Below, piece after piece: positions 8,129-20,642 of a stretch of 64,000 nucleotides of DNA; position 1 is the first letter of the stretch, and every line of letters starts with the position of its first letter. Position numbers and translations under genes: made by a program. The stretch spans positions 1-64,000 of the forward strand of contig NZ_JAZIBG010000056.1 of assembly GCF_036621135.1 (NCBI RefSeq). The letters run 5' to 3'. Source of the stretch: Aquincola agrisoli. Its GTDB lineage: Bacteria > Pseudomonadota > Gammaproteobacteria > Burkholderiales > Burkholderiaceae_C. The notes under the pieces are model-generated. The model was not told the origin of the DNA and did not search any database. It saw only the letters and a list, made by a program, of their open reading frames with translations.

Positions 8129-8773
8129 GAGGGCCGCAGGCCGATCGAGCAGAACATCGGCGCCCCATGCGTCGATCGCCTCACCTTGGCCCAGGTAGCC
8201 CCATGCTGCAGCCAGGGTGCCCATGCCCGCACTGCGGCCGGCCTGTACGTCGCGAAGATCGTCGCCGACATACACACAATCTGCTGGAGCCACGAGCATG
8301 CGCCGGGCGGCCTCCAGCAGCGGCTCGGGATGCGGCTTGGCATGAGGCGTGGTATCGCCACACACCACTGCGCCGGCCCGGCCATGCAGGCCCAAGCCCC
8401 GCACCACCGGCAACGTGAAACGCTCCGCCTTGTTCGTCACGATGCCCCAACGAAGCCCAGCCGCCTCGATGCCATCGAGCACGGCCTGCATCCCTTCGAA
8501 GACCACCGTGCGGTGCAGCAGCCCCTGCTCATACGCAGCCAGGAACTCGTCACGTAAATCGTCGAATGTCGCATCGCCTGGCGCGACGCCGAAGGCCGCC
8601 CCCAGCATGCCCCGCGCGCCGGACCCCACCAGGGGGCGCAAGCGCTCGTAAGGGAGCGGCGGCAGGCCACGCCGCTCACGCAGCGTGTTGGCTGTCCCGG
8701 CCAGATCGGGCGCGCTGTCAATCAACGTGCCATCCAGATCGAACAGCACCGCTCGTACACCCAGGCGGCTCAT
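8105..8773 (-). CDS. gph: Phosphoglycolate phosphatase, HAD family
   Basis: The 222-residue HAD-superfamily hydrolase carries motif I FDLDGTL near residue 11 (nucleophile and acid Asp), motif II VTNKAE near 114, and motif III/IV GDDLRD near 171-176. Length and the PVGSGARGML-type cap fit Gph, which dephosphorylates 2-phosphoglycolate in the cytoplasm. It overlaps ubiG by the ATGA at 8770-8773, a pairing often seen in Proteobacteria. A related HAD phosphatase of different specificity cannot be excluded. Confidence 0.85.
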   Translation of the reverse strand: MSRLGVRAVLFDLDGTLIDSAPDLAGTANTLRERRGLPPLPYERLRPLVGSGARGMLGAAFGVAPGDATFDDLRDEFLAAYEQGLLHRTVVFEGMQAVLDGIEAAGLRWGIVTNKAERFTLPVVRGLGLHGRAGAVVCGDTTPHAKPHPEPLLEAARRMLVAPADCVYVGDDLRDVQAGRSAGMGTLAAAWGYLGQGEAIDAWGADVLLDRPAALLNWLELA

Positions 8774-9471
8774 GCCGCCGACTTTCGGCAGGCCACGAGA
8801 TAGTTGACGCTCGTGTCGGATGACAGCCAGTAGCGTTGCGTCAGAGGGTTGTATTCCATGCCACGCGTCTCATTCAGCACCAGCCCCCCCTCGCGACACC
8901 AACGGGCCAACTCGCTCGGCCGGATGAACTTGGCGTATTCGTGGGTACCCTTGGGCAGCAGCTTCAACACATGCTCCGCGCCCAGAATCGCAAACAGGAA
9001 AGCCTTGGTGTTGCGGTTGATCGTCGAGAAAAACACCCATCCCCCCGGCTTCACCATGGCGGCGCACGCCTTGACGACCGACGCTGGATCGGGGACATGC
9101 TCGAGCATCTCCATGCAGGTGACCACGTCGAAAGCAGCAGGCTGCTCAGCTGCCAGCGCCTCCGCAGCCACGGCCCGGTATTCAAGCCCCGCCACGCCGC
9201 TCTCCAGTGCATGCAACTGCGCGACCTTCAGCGGCTTGTCGGCCAAGTCGATGCCCAGCACCCTGGCGCCGCGCTGGGCCATCGACTCGGCCAGGATCCC
9301 GCCGCCGCAGCCCACATCGACGACGCGCTTGCCGGCCAGCGACACAGCACGGTCTATCCAGTCCAGCCGGAGCGGATTGATGCGATGCAGCGGTCGAAAT
9401 TCACTCTCAGGGTCCCACCAGCGGTGAGCGAGCTCGCTGAATTTCGCGAGTTCCTGCGGATCGGCATTCAT
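8770..9471 (-). CDS. ubiG: Ubiquinone biosynthesis O-methyltransferase UbiG
   Basis: This class I SAM-dependent methyltransferase of 233 residues performs the two O-methylations of ubiquinone synthesis. The SAM motif VVDVGCGGGILAE is at about residues 50-62, and CMEMLEHVPDP at about 118-128. The N-terminal block FSELAHRWWDPESEFRPLH is diagnostic for UbiG. I prefer the ATG at 9471 to the adjacent ATG at 9474 or an upstream one that adds an atypical 13-residue extension. The gene is translationally coupled to gph through an ATGA overlap. Confidence 0.93.
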   Translation of the reverse strand: MNADPQELAKFSELAHRWWDPESEFRPLHRINPLRLDWIDRAVSLAGKRVVDVGCGGGILAESMAQRGARVLGIDLADKPLKVAQLHALESGVAGLEYRAVAAEALAAEQPAAFDVVTCMEMLEHVPDPASVVKACAAMVKPGGWVFFSTINRNTKAFLFAILGAEHVLKLLPKGTHEYAKFIRPSELARWCREGGLVLNETRGMEYNPLTQRYWLSSDTSVNYLVACRKSAA

Positions 9472-9520
9472 CATGGGACAAGATGGTACCCGAGGGCACA
9501 GATTGGCCGCCAAAAACGAA

Positions 9521-9542
9521 AAACCCCGCCGAGGCGGGGTTT
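9521..9542 (-). terminator. Rho-independent terminator of the ompA-like gene
   Basis: A G+C-rich hairpin (CCCCGC/GCGGGG) is followed on the minus strand by a run of five T residues. It lies just after the stop of the OmpA-like gene at 9563 and before ubiG. Confidence 0.8.
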
Positions 9543-9562
9543 GTCAAGCATCGGCGCGCCGA

Positions 9563-10222
9563 TTACTTATTGCGGGTGCCCACCACCTCGATTTCCACGC
9601 GGCGATTCTTCGCGCGGCCATCGGCGGTCTTGTTGTCGGCGACAGGCTGCTTTTCGCCCTTGCCTTCGGTGTACACGCGATTCTTCTCGACGCCCTTGCC
9701 GACCAGGTAAGCCTTAACGGCTTCGGCGCGGCGCACCGACAGGCGCTGGTTGTAGGAATCAGAACCGACGGAGTCGGTATGACCCACGGCGATGATGACT
9801 TCCAGGTTGATGCCGCCGGTCTTGCTGACCAGGTCATCCAGCTTGGCACGGGCTTCCGGCTTCAGCACCGACTTGTCGAAGTCGAAGAATGCATCGGCGG
9901 CGTAGGTGACCTTCTCGCTGACGGGCGTCGGGGCGACGGCAGGCGCCGCGGGTGCAGGCGCCGGAGCGGGCGCAGCAGCGGGAGCGGGCGCCGGAGCCGC
10001 GGCGGGCGCAGCAGGCTTCAGCGCGCCGTCGCAGCTCGGATCGGCCGTGGCGGGAGTCCACGAAGCATCGCGCCAGCACAGCTCGTTGGTACCGTTTTTC
10101 CAGACGGTGCCATCGGTAGCGCGCCAGTTGTCGTTCGTCTTCGCTTGAGCAAAGGCCGTCGACAGCGGAGCGGCGAGCGCGACCGATGCGAACAGCACCG
10201 CCACGGTGTTCAGTTTCTTCAT
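9563..10222 (-). CDS. OmpA-family outer membrane protein
   Basis: The 219-residue protein has a signal peptide (residues 1-25, ending TAFAQA). A short domain with two Cys follows (ELCWRD, DPSCDG), then an Ala/Pro-rich linker (about 70-100). The C-terminal OmpA/MotB peptidoglycan-binding domain has FFDFDKSVLKP, GHTDSVGSDSYNQRLS and GRAKNRRVEI. There is no N-terminal 8-stranded barrel, so it is a small OmpA-C protein tethering envelope and peptidoglycan. The ATG at 10222 is preceded by GAGAGGAG. It diverges from gyrA across a 266-nt gap. Confidence 0.88.
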   Translation of the reverse strand: MKKLNTVAVLFASVALAAPLSTAFAQAKTNDNWRATDGTVWKNGTNELCWRDASWTPATADPSCDGALKPAAPAAAPAPAPAAAPAPAPAPAAPAVAPTPVSEKVTYAADAFFDFDKSVLKPEARAKLDDLVSKTGGINLEVIIAVGHTDSVGSDSYNQRLSVRRAEAVKAYLVGKGVEKNRVYTEGKGEKQPVADNKTADGRAKNRRVEIEVVGTRNK

Positions 10223-10488
10223 TGATTCTCCTCTCAAGGAAAGCCGCAGTTGTGCTGCGTAACGTCCAAATTCGGATGCGATTAACTTGGCAAGCGCCTA
10301 GTTTGCAGGCACCCACCACCGACGCGAAGGATTGTGCCATACGGCGCTCGGCTGGCCCTATTTTGGCGGTGGCCCGCGCCGGCAGCGGCAGCACTGTTGC
10401 GCGCGAGAGACAAAGCCGTGCCGCATAGAATCCGATCCCCCTCTTCCGTGGCCTCGGCGCATCGCGCCGCCCTGCGATTACCGCCCTC

Positions 10489-13121
<2,633 letters not shown>

Positions 13122-13122
<1 letters not shown>

Positions 13123-13682
13123 TGAAGAGAACCTTGCTGCTGGCGGCCCTCGTGGCCGCCTCGATGGGTGCGCACGCGCAGACGAAGAAGGAACTGGTCC
13201 AGAAGATCGTCGCCGCGCAACAGCCCGCCATCGAGAACATCGCGAAGAACATCGCCGAACGCCCCGCCCTGCAGCTGATGCAGGCGGCCGGCAGCGCACT
13301 CCAGCAGCTGCCCACCGACAAGCGCGAGCTGACCGGCAAGCAGATCGAGGCCGACCTGCGCAAGTTCGTCGACGAGGCTGTGCCGCTGCTGCGCGATCGG
13401 GCGATGAAGCTCGCGCCGTCGGTCCTCGGCGCCTCGTTCGAAGAGAAGTTCACCGAGGACGAGCTGAAGCAGCTCCTCGCGTGGCTGGAGTCGCCGGTCA
13501 ACAAGAAGTACCAGCAGGTCGCGCCCGAGATGCAGAACGCGTTCGCGCAGAAGCTCATCGCGGAAGCCGCACCGCTGCTCGATCCCAAGCTGCAGGCGCT
13601 GCAGCAGAAGGTGCGCGGCACGCTCGGCCTGCCTCCGCCGCCCGCCGCCAGCGCGCCCTCGTCCAAACCCAGCGGCAAGTAA
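13122..13682 (+). CDS. DUF2059 family secreted protein
   Basis: The 186-residue protein has a cleavable signal peptide (1-20, ending AHAQ). Its helical region FTEDELKQLLAWLESPVNKKYQQV is typical of DUF2059, and the tail is Pro/Ala/Ser-rich. It probably acts in the periplasm; function is unknown. It starts on the last base of the gyrA stop and precedes pheA by 16 nt, a position seen for this family in Burkholderiales. No catalytic residues are recognisable. Confidence 0.8.
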
Positions 13683-13698
13683 GTAGATCCGTCCTGCC

Positions 13699-14802
13699 AT
13701 GACCGACACCGCTCCCACCGCGCCCGAACTGCTGGCGCTGCGCCACCAGATCGATGCGCTCGATCGCGACCTGCTGGCCTTGCTCAACCGGCGCGCCTCG
13801 CTGGCGCAGGCCGTCGGCGAGATCAAGAAGAAGGAAGGTTCGGTCGTCTTCCGCCCCGAGCGGGAGGCCCAGGTCATCGACGGGCTGAAGCAGGTCAACG
13901 CCGGCCCGCTGCGCTCAGAAAGCGTGGCGCCCATCTGGCGGGAGATCATGTCGGCCTGCCGGTCGCTCGAAACGCCGACGCGCGTGGCCTACATGGGCCC
14001 GGCCGGCACCTTCAGCGAGGAGGCGGCGCTGGGGTACTTCGGCGCCTCCATCGTGCGCATGCCCTGCGCCAATGCCGACGAGGTGTTCCACGTCACGACC
14101 TCGGGTGCTGCCGACTTCGGCGTGGTGCCGGTCGAGAACTCCAACGAGGGCGTGGTGACCCGGTCGCTCGACCTCTTCCTGACCACGCCGCTCTTCATCA
14201 TCGGCGAAACCAGCCTGATGGTGCGCCAGAACCTGCTGCGCAGCATCGACTCCCTGGAGGGCCTGGAGGCGGTCTGCGCACATCCGCAGGCGCTCGCGCA
14301 GTGCCACGGCTGGCTCAGCAACCACCTGCCGCACGTGGAACGCCGGCCGGTGTCGAGCAATGCCGAAGGCGCCCGCCTGGCCAGCACCAACCCGGCGCTG
14401 GCCGGCATCGCCAGCGAGCGCGCCGCCAGCGAGTACGGCCTGCACGTCGTCGGGCGCGCCATCCAGGACGATCCACACAACCGCACGCGCTTCGCGGTGC
14501 TCACGCACCCGGACCGCCACCCCCGTCCCGGCCGCTCGGGGCACGACTGCACCAGCCTCGTGGTGTCGGTCGTCAACAGGCCGGGGGCGATGCACGACAT
14601 GCTCGTCCCGCTGAAGCGGCATGGCGTCTCGATGACGCGCTTCGAGTCGCGCCCCGCGCGCTCGGGCCAGTGGGAGTACTACTTCTACATCGACCTGCAG
14701 GGCCACCCGGAAGATCCGCCGGTGGGCACCGCGCTGGCCGAACTGCGCACCGTCTGCGACTTCTTCAAGGTGCTGGGCACCTACCCGCTCGATACCCATT
14801 GA
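13699..14802 (+). CDS. pheA: Chorismate mutase/prephenate dehydratase (P-protein)
   Basis: This is a 367-residue bifunctional enzyme of phenylalanine synthesis. Residues about 10-95 form an AroQ chorismate mutase domain (LRHQIDALDRDLLALLNRR). Residues about 97-275 form prephenate dehydratase (YMGPAGTFSEEAAL; VPVENSNEGVV). Residues about 280-365 form an ACT domain with NRPGAMHDML and FESRP, the elements for feedback binding of phenylalanine. It heads an aromatic amino acid cluster with tyrA and aroA; the serC and hisC genes often found here in relatives are absent. Confidence 0.96.
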   Translation: MTDTAPTAPELLALRHQIDALDRDLLALLNRRASLAQAVGEIKKKEGSVVFRPEREAQVIDGLKQVNAGPLRSESVAPIWREIMSACRSLETPTRVAYMGPAGTFSEEAALGYFGASIVRMPCANADEVFHVTTSGAADFGVVPVENSNEGVVTRSLDLFLTTPLFIIGETSLMVRQNLLRSIDSLEGLEAVCAHPQALAQCHGWLSNHLPHVERRPVSSNAEGARLASTNPALAGIASERAASEYGLHVVGRAIQDDPHNRTRFAVLTHPDRHPRPGRSGHDCTSLVVSVVNRPGAMHDMLVPLKRHGVSMTRFESRPARSGQWEYYFYIDLQGHPEDPPVGTALAELRTVCDFFKVLGTYPLDTH

Positions 14803-14812
14803 GGCCCGACGC

Positions 14813-15706
14813 ATGTTCCAGCAACTCGGCCTGATCGGCTGCGGCCTCATGGGCGGCTCCTTTGCGCTGGCGCTCAAGCGCGCCGGGCTGGTCAAGCACG
14901 TCGTGGGGTACAGCAAGTCGCCGTCGACGACCGAACGCGCCAAGCGCCTGGGTGCGATCGACGCCGCCGCGGAATCGGCGCTGCTCGCCGTGGCCGGCGC
15001 GGACATCGTGCTGATCGCCGTCCCCGTGTCCGCCACCGAAGCAACGTTCAAGGCCATCCGCCACTTGATGGAGCCCGGTGTGCTGTTCATGGACGTGGGC
15101 TCCACGAAGCGCGACGTGGTCGACGCCGCGCGCCGCGCGCTGAAGGAACAGATCGGCGGGTTCGTCCCGGCCCATCCCATCGCCGGCAAGGAGCAGGCGG
15201 GCATCCAGCATGCGGATGCGGCGCTCTACACGGGGCGCCAGGTGATCCTCACGCCCCTGCCGCAGACCGAGCCGGCGCTGGTCCAGAAGGCCACGGACGT
15301 CTGGAGCGCCATCGGCGCGCAGGTGCTGAAGATGACGCCGGACAACCACGATGCGGCCTTCGCCGCCGTGAGCCACCTGCCGCACCTCCTGGCCTTCGCC
15401 TACTTCAGCGCCGTCGCCAAGCAGCCCGGCGGGAAGGATTTCCTCTCGCTGGCCGGCCCGGGCTTCCGCGATTTCACCCGCATCGCCGCGAGCGATCCGA
15501 CGATCTGGCGCGACATCCTGCTGGCGAACAGGGAAGAAACGCTGAAGCAGTCGACACGCTTCCGGCACGCCCTCGATGCGCTGGAGCACGTCATCCGATC
15601 GGGCAACGCCGAGGCGCTCGAGGACCTGATCCGCAGCGCCTCGGAAGGCCGCGCGGCCTGGCACATGGGCAGCCCGCCGAGCCCCGCCGCCGCACCGGCA
15701 CGCTGA
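14813..15706 (+). CDS. tyrA: Prephenate dehydrogenase
   Basis: The 297-residue NAD(P)-dependent dehydrogenase makes 4-hydroxyphenylpyruvate (or tyrosine from arogenate). The Rossmann motif LIGCGLMGGSFALA is at residues 6-19, and the family motif HPIAGKEQAG near 120. There is no fused chorismate mutase or ACT domain. It lies 10 nt after pheA and 34 nt before aroA-cmk, so the three are likely co-transcribed. Substrate choice (prephenate or arogenate) cannot be read from sequence alone. Confidence 0.94.
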   Translation: MFQQLGLIGCGLMGGSFALALKRAGLVKHVVGYSKSPSTTERAKRLGAIDAAAESALLAVAGADIVLIAVPVSATEATFKAIRHLMEPGVLFMDVGSTKRDVVDAARRALKEQIGGFVPAHPIAGKEQAGIQHADAALYTGRQVILTPLPQTEPALVQKATDVWSAIGAQVLKMTPDNHDAAFAAVSHLPHLLAFAYFSAVAKQPGGKDFLSLAGPGFRDFTRIAASDPTIWRDILLANREETLKQSTRFRHALDALEHVIRSGNAEALEDLIRSASEGRAAWHMGSPPSPAAAPAR

Positions 15707-15740
15707 CCCTCACCACCCCCACCCAGCCATTCCTGCGTTC

Positions 15741-17741
15741 GTGTACGCCATTCCCTTCCTCGACATCCCCCCGCTCGCCAAGGCGTCGGGCACGGTGCGC
15801 CTGCCGGGCTCCAAGAGCATCTCCAACCGCGTGCTGCTGCTGGCCGGGCTCGCCGCCGGCAGCACCCTCGTGCACGACCTGCTCGATTCCGACGACACGC
15901 GCGTCATGATCGATGCACTGCGTGCGCTGGGCTGCGGCCTCGCGCGGGAAGGAGCTGCACTGCGTGTCACCGGCCTGGGCGGCCGGCTGCCGGTGACGCA
16001 GGCCCGGCTCTTCCTGGGCAACGCGGGCACCGCGATGCGGCCCCTCGCGGCAGCCCTGGCGGTGCTGGCCGCCACGCAGGGCGGCGAGTTCGAGCTGAGC
16101 GGCGTCGCCCGCATGCACGAGCGGCCCATCGGCGACCTGATCGACGCGCTGCGCCAGCTCGGCTGCGACGTGCAGTACCTCGGCACCGAAGGCTATCCGC
16201 CGCTGCGCCTGGCGGGCCGGCCCGGCGGCACGCTCTCCACCGGCACCGCCGTACGCGTGCGCGGCGACGTCTCCAGCCAGTTCCTGACCGCGCTGCTGCT
16301 GGCGCTGCCGCTCGCCAGCCGCAGCGATGGCGCGCCGATCGTGATCGAGGTCGATGGCGAACTCATCTCCAAACCCTATGTCGAGATCACGCTGAACCTG
16401 CTCGCGCGCTTCGGCATCGCCGTCGAGCGCGAGGGATGGCAGCGCTTCGCCATCCCCGCCGGCAGCACCTACCGCTCGCCGGGCGAGGTGTACGTGGAAG
16501 GCGATGCCTCTTCGGCGTCGTACTTCGTCGCGCTCGGCGCCATCGCGGCCACCGATGCGCCGGTGCGCATCGAAGGCGTCGGCAGCGCCTCGATCCAGGG
16601 CGACGTGCGCTTCGTGGAAGCCGCCCGTGCGATGGGTGCCGACGTGCGAACCGAAGCCAACGCGATCGAGGTGCGCCGGGGCGACTGGCCGCTGCGCGCC
16701 ATCACGCTCGATTGCAACCACATCCCCGACGCGGCCATGACGCTCGCGGTGATGGCCCTCTACGCCGACGGTCCGACCCGCCTGACGAACATCGCGAGTT
16801 GGCGCGTCAAGGAGACCGACCGCATCGCCGCGATGGCCATCGAGCTGCGCAAGGTCGGCGCCGACGTCGTCGAGGGGGACGACTTCATCGAGGTGCGGCC
16901 GCCGGCGCGCTGGCAGCCTGCCGCGATCCGCACCTACGACGACCACCGGATGGCGATGTGCCTGTCGCTGGCGGCCTTCAACGGCGTGCCGGTCCGCATC
17001 CTCGACCCCAAGTGCGTCGGCAAGACGTTCCCCGACTACTTCGAGGCGCTGTTCGGCCTGTCCCGCACGCCGCGGGAGCAGGTGCCGGTCATCACGATCG
17101 ACGGTCCGACCGCCTCCGGCAAGGGCACGCTGGCCAGCACGCTGGCCGCTGCCCTGGGCTACCACTTCCTCGATTCCGGCTCGCTGTACCGGGTCGCGGC
17201 GCTCGCGTCGCTGCAGGCCGGCGTCTCCGACAGCGACGGCCCGGGCATCGCGGCGGTCATCGCCACCCTCCGGCTGCGTTTCGACGGCCCTCGGCTCTAC
17301 CTCGGCGACACGGAAGTCAGCGAGGAGCTGCGGCGCGAGGACGTCGGCAGCCGGGCGTCCAGGATCTCGGCACTGGCGGACGTGCGGGCCGCGCTGTATG
17401 CGCTGCAGGTGTCATTCCGGCGCCCGCCGGGGCTGGTGGCCGACGGACGCGACATGGGCACGGTCATCTTTCCCGATGCCCAGCTCAAGGTTTTCCTGAC
17501 GGCGAGTGCGGCCACGCGGGCCGAAAGACGCCATAAGCAGTTGATTTCCAAAGGAATGCCCTCTAATATCGACAGTCTTCGCGCTGACCTGGAAGCACGC
17601 GACGCCCGGGATCGCACCCGTGCCATCGCCCCGCTGCAGCCCGCCGAAGATGCGCAGTTGCTCGACAACTCCGCCCAGGCCGTGGAGGAATCCGTGGCCG
17701 TGGTGCTGGATTGGTGGGCGAAGCGAAGGCCTTTTGGCTGA
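15741..17741 (+). CDS. aroA-cmk: EPSP synthase/cytidylate kinase fusion
   Basis: One 666-residue frame joins two enzymes that are usually separate. Residues 1-440 are 3-phosphoshikimate 1-carboxyvinyltransferase: LPGSKSISNR, LGNAGTAMRPL, KETDRIAAM and YDDHRMAM. Residues about 452-666 are cytidylate kinase: P-loop IDGPTASGKGT, DSGSLYR, and DGRDMGTVIFP. The linker is only about ten residues (SRTPREQVPV). The start is GTG at 15741. This fusion is, to my knowledge, known from part of the Burkholderiales. It couples shikimate and pyrimidine nucleotide metabolism only by co-production, as far as can be inferred. Confidence 0.95.
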   Translation: MYAIPFLDIPPLAKASGTVRLPGSKSISNRVLLLAGLAAGSTLVHDLLDSDDTRVMIDALRALGCGLAREGAALRVTGLGGRLPVTQARLFLGNAGTAMRPLAAALAVLAATQGGEFELSGVARMHERPIGDLIDALRQLGCDVQYLGTEGYPPLRLAGRPGGTLSTGTAVRVRGDVSSQFLTALLLALPLASRSDGAPIVIEVDGELISKPYVEITLNLLARFGIAVEREGWQRFAIPAGSTYRSPGEVYVEGDASSASYFVALGAIAATDAPVRIEGVGSASIQGDVRFVEAARAMGADVRTEANAIEVRRGDWPLRAITLDCNHIPDAAMTLAVMALYADGPTRLTNIASWRVKETDRIAAMAIELRKVGADVVEGDDFIEVRPPARWQPAAIRTYDDHRMAMCLSLAAFNGVPVRILDPKCVGKTFPDYFEALFGLSRTPREQVPVITIDGPTASGKGTLASTLAAALGYHFLDSGSLYRVAALASLQAGVSDSDGPGIAAVIATLRLRFDGPRLYLGDTEVSEELRREDVGSRASRISALADVRAALYALQVSFRRPPGLVADGRDMGTVIFPDAQLKVFLTASAATRAERRHKQLISKGMPSNIDSLRADLEARDARDRTRAIAPLQPAEDAQLLDNSAQAVEESVAVVLDWWAKRRPFG

Positions 17742-17892
17742 TTTTTCGGTGCCCGCAGGCCACCCCAGCAGCGCGAAGCTGCGCCGGCCAGCGGGTTTGT
17801 TCAACCCAACCGCAACTTCCCGTTGCACTTCCCGCCGGCCATCAGATCGCTCCGATCGCCCTCCCTTACCGGCCGGTTCCCCAGGAAACTCC

Positions 17893-19608
<1,716 letters not shown>

Positions 19609-19636
19609 TGTCCACGGGCCGCCTGGCTTTCCGCGC

Positions 19637-19963
19637 ATGACCCGGTCCGACCTCGTGGCTGCGCTGGCCGAACGTTTCGGCCAGCTCACGCAACGCGACA
19701 CCGAGTTCGCCGTGAAAACCATGCTCGACGCGATGTCCGACGCCCTGGCGCGCGGGCATCGCATCGAGATCCGCGGCTTCGGCAGCTTCTCGATCAACCG
19801 CCGGCCGCCGCGGCTGGGCCGCAACCCGCGCAGCGGCGAGCAGGTGGTGATCCCCGAAAAGCTCGTGCCGCACTTCAAGCCGGGCAAGGCGCTGCGGGAG
19901 GCGGTCGACGCGAACGTGCCGATCGCCCCCGGGCCCGACACACCGCCCGGGCCGCAGGCCTGA
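19637..19963 (+). CDS. ihfB: Integration host factor beta subunit
   Basis: This 108-residue HU/IHF-family DNA-bending protein has the signature GFGSFSINRRPPRLGRNPRSGE near residues 49-70, including the Pro that intercalates at the kink. IHF works as a heterodimer with IhfA, encoded elsewhere. The gene follows rpsA by 28 nt and is closed by the hairpin at 19994-20020. It has a C-terminal Pro-rich tail of about 14 residues beyond E. coli IhfB. Confidence 0.93.
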   Translation: MTRSDLVAALAERFGQLTQRDTEFAVKTMLDAMSDALARGHRIEIRGFGSFSINRRPPRLGRNPRSGEQVVIPEKLVPHFKPGKALREAVDANVPIAPGPDTPPGPQA

Positions 19964-19993
19964 CCGGCCTGCCGCGCAGCGTCACCTCCCCCC

Positions 19994-20020
19994 ACACGGC
20001 CCGCAGGCCGTGTTTTTCTT
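19994..20020 (+). terminator. Rho-independent terminator after ihfB
   Basis: An 8-bp stem (ACACGGCC/GGCCGTGT) with a 4-nt loop is followed by TTTTCTTTCT. It ends the rpsA-ihfB transcript before the MarR gene. Confidence 0.85.
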
Positions 20021-20116
20021 TCTGCGGCAGGCGGCCGCTAAACTTTCTTCGCGTCCCCGCAACGGTGGACGTGGGCAGCGGCCCTCCCCGCGTGCAGGCC
20101 TTCCTGTGCAGCCGAC

Positions 20117-20626
20117 ATGATCGAAAAACCCACCCGCAAGTCCATGCAGGAAGAGTTGGCGCAGCGCCAGGCCCGCTCCGCGCTGTTCTCCCGGCCCGGC
20201 TTCCTCATTCGGCGCCTGCACCAGATCCACACCTGGCTCTTCGCGGAGGAAACCCAGCGGTTCAACATCACCCCGGTGCAGTACAGCCTGCTGACGGTCC
20301 TGGTCGAACATGGCGAGATGGACCAGAACACGCTGGCGCTGGAGATCGGGCTCGAGCGCACCAGCGTCGCGGAAGTCCTGCCGCGGCTGGAGGCACGCGG
20401 CGTGGTCGAGCGCCGGCAGTCGCCGCTGGACAGGCGCGTCAAGCTCGTGAAGATCACCCGTAAGGGCCGGGACCTCGTCAAGCGCATGGCCGTCGCCGCG
20501 CAGCGCGCGCACGACCGCACGATCGAGCAGCTGCCGCCGGCCGAAAGGGATCTGTTCATGCTCCAGCTCATCAAGCTCGTCGAGGCCAACAACGACAACA
20601 GCGTCGTCCCGCTGCGCCTGCGCTGA
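20117..20626 (+). CDS. MarR-family transcriptional regulator
   Basis: This is a 169-residue winged-helix regulator. The recognition helix and wing are seen in QNTLALEIGLERTSVAEVLPRLEARGVVERRQSPLDRRVKL, about residues 75-115 (quoted across positions, with DRR at the wing tip). No ligand-binding cysteines are seen. It is convergent with the tungstate transporter gene (16 nt apart). Whether it controls that transporter or something else is not evident. Confidence 0.85.
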   Translation: MIEKPTRKSMQEELAQRQARSALFSRPGFLIRRLHQIHTWLFAEETQRFNITPVQYSLLTVLVEHGEMDQNTLALEIGLERTSVAEVLPRLEARGVVERRQSPLDRRVKLVKITRKGRDLVKRMAVAAQRAHDRTIEQLPPAERDLFMLQLIKLVEANNDNSVVPLRLR

Positions 20627-20642
20627 CAAGCCCCCCCCGGCC

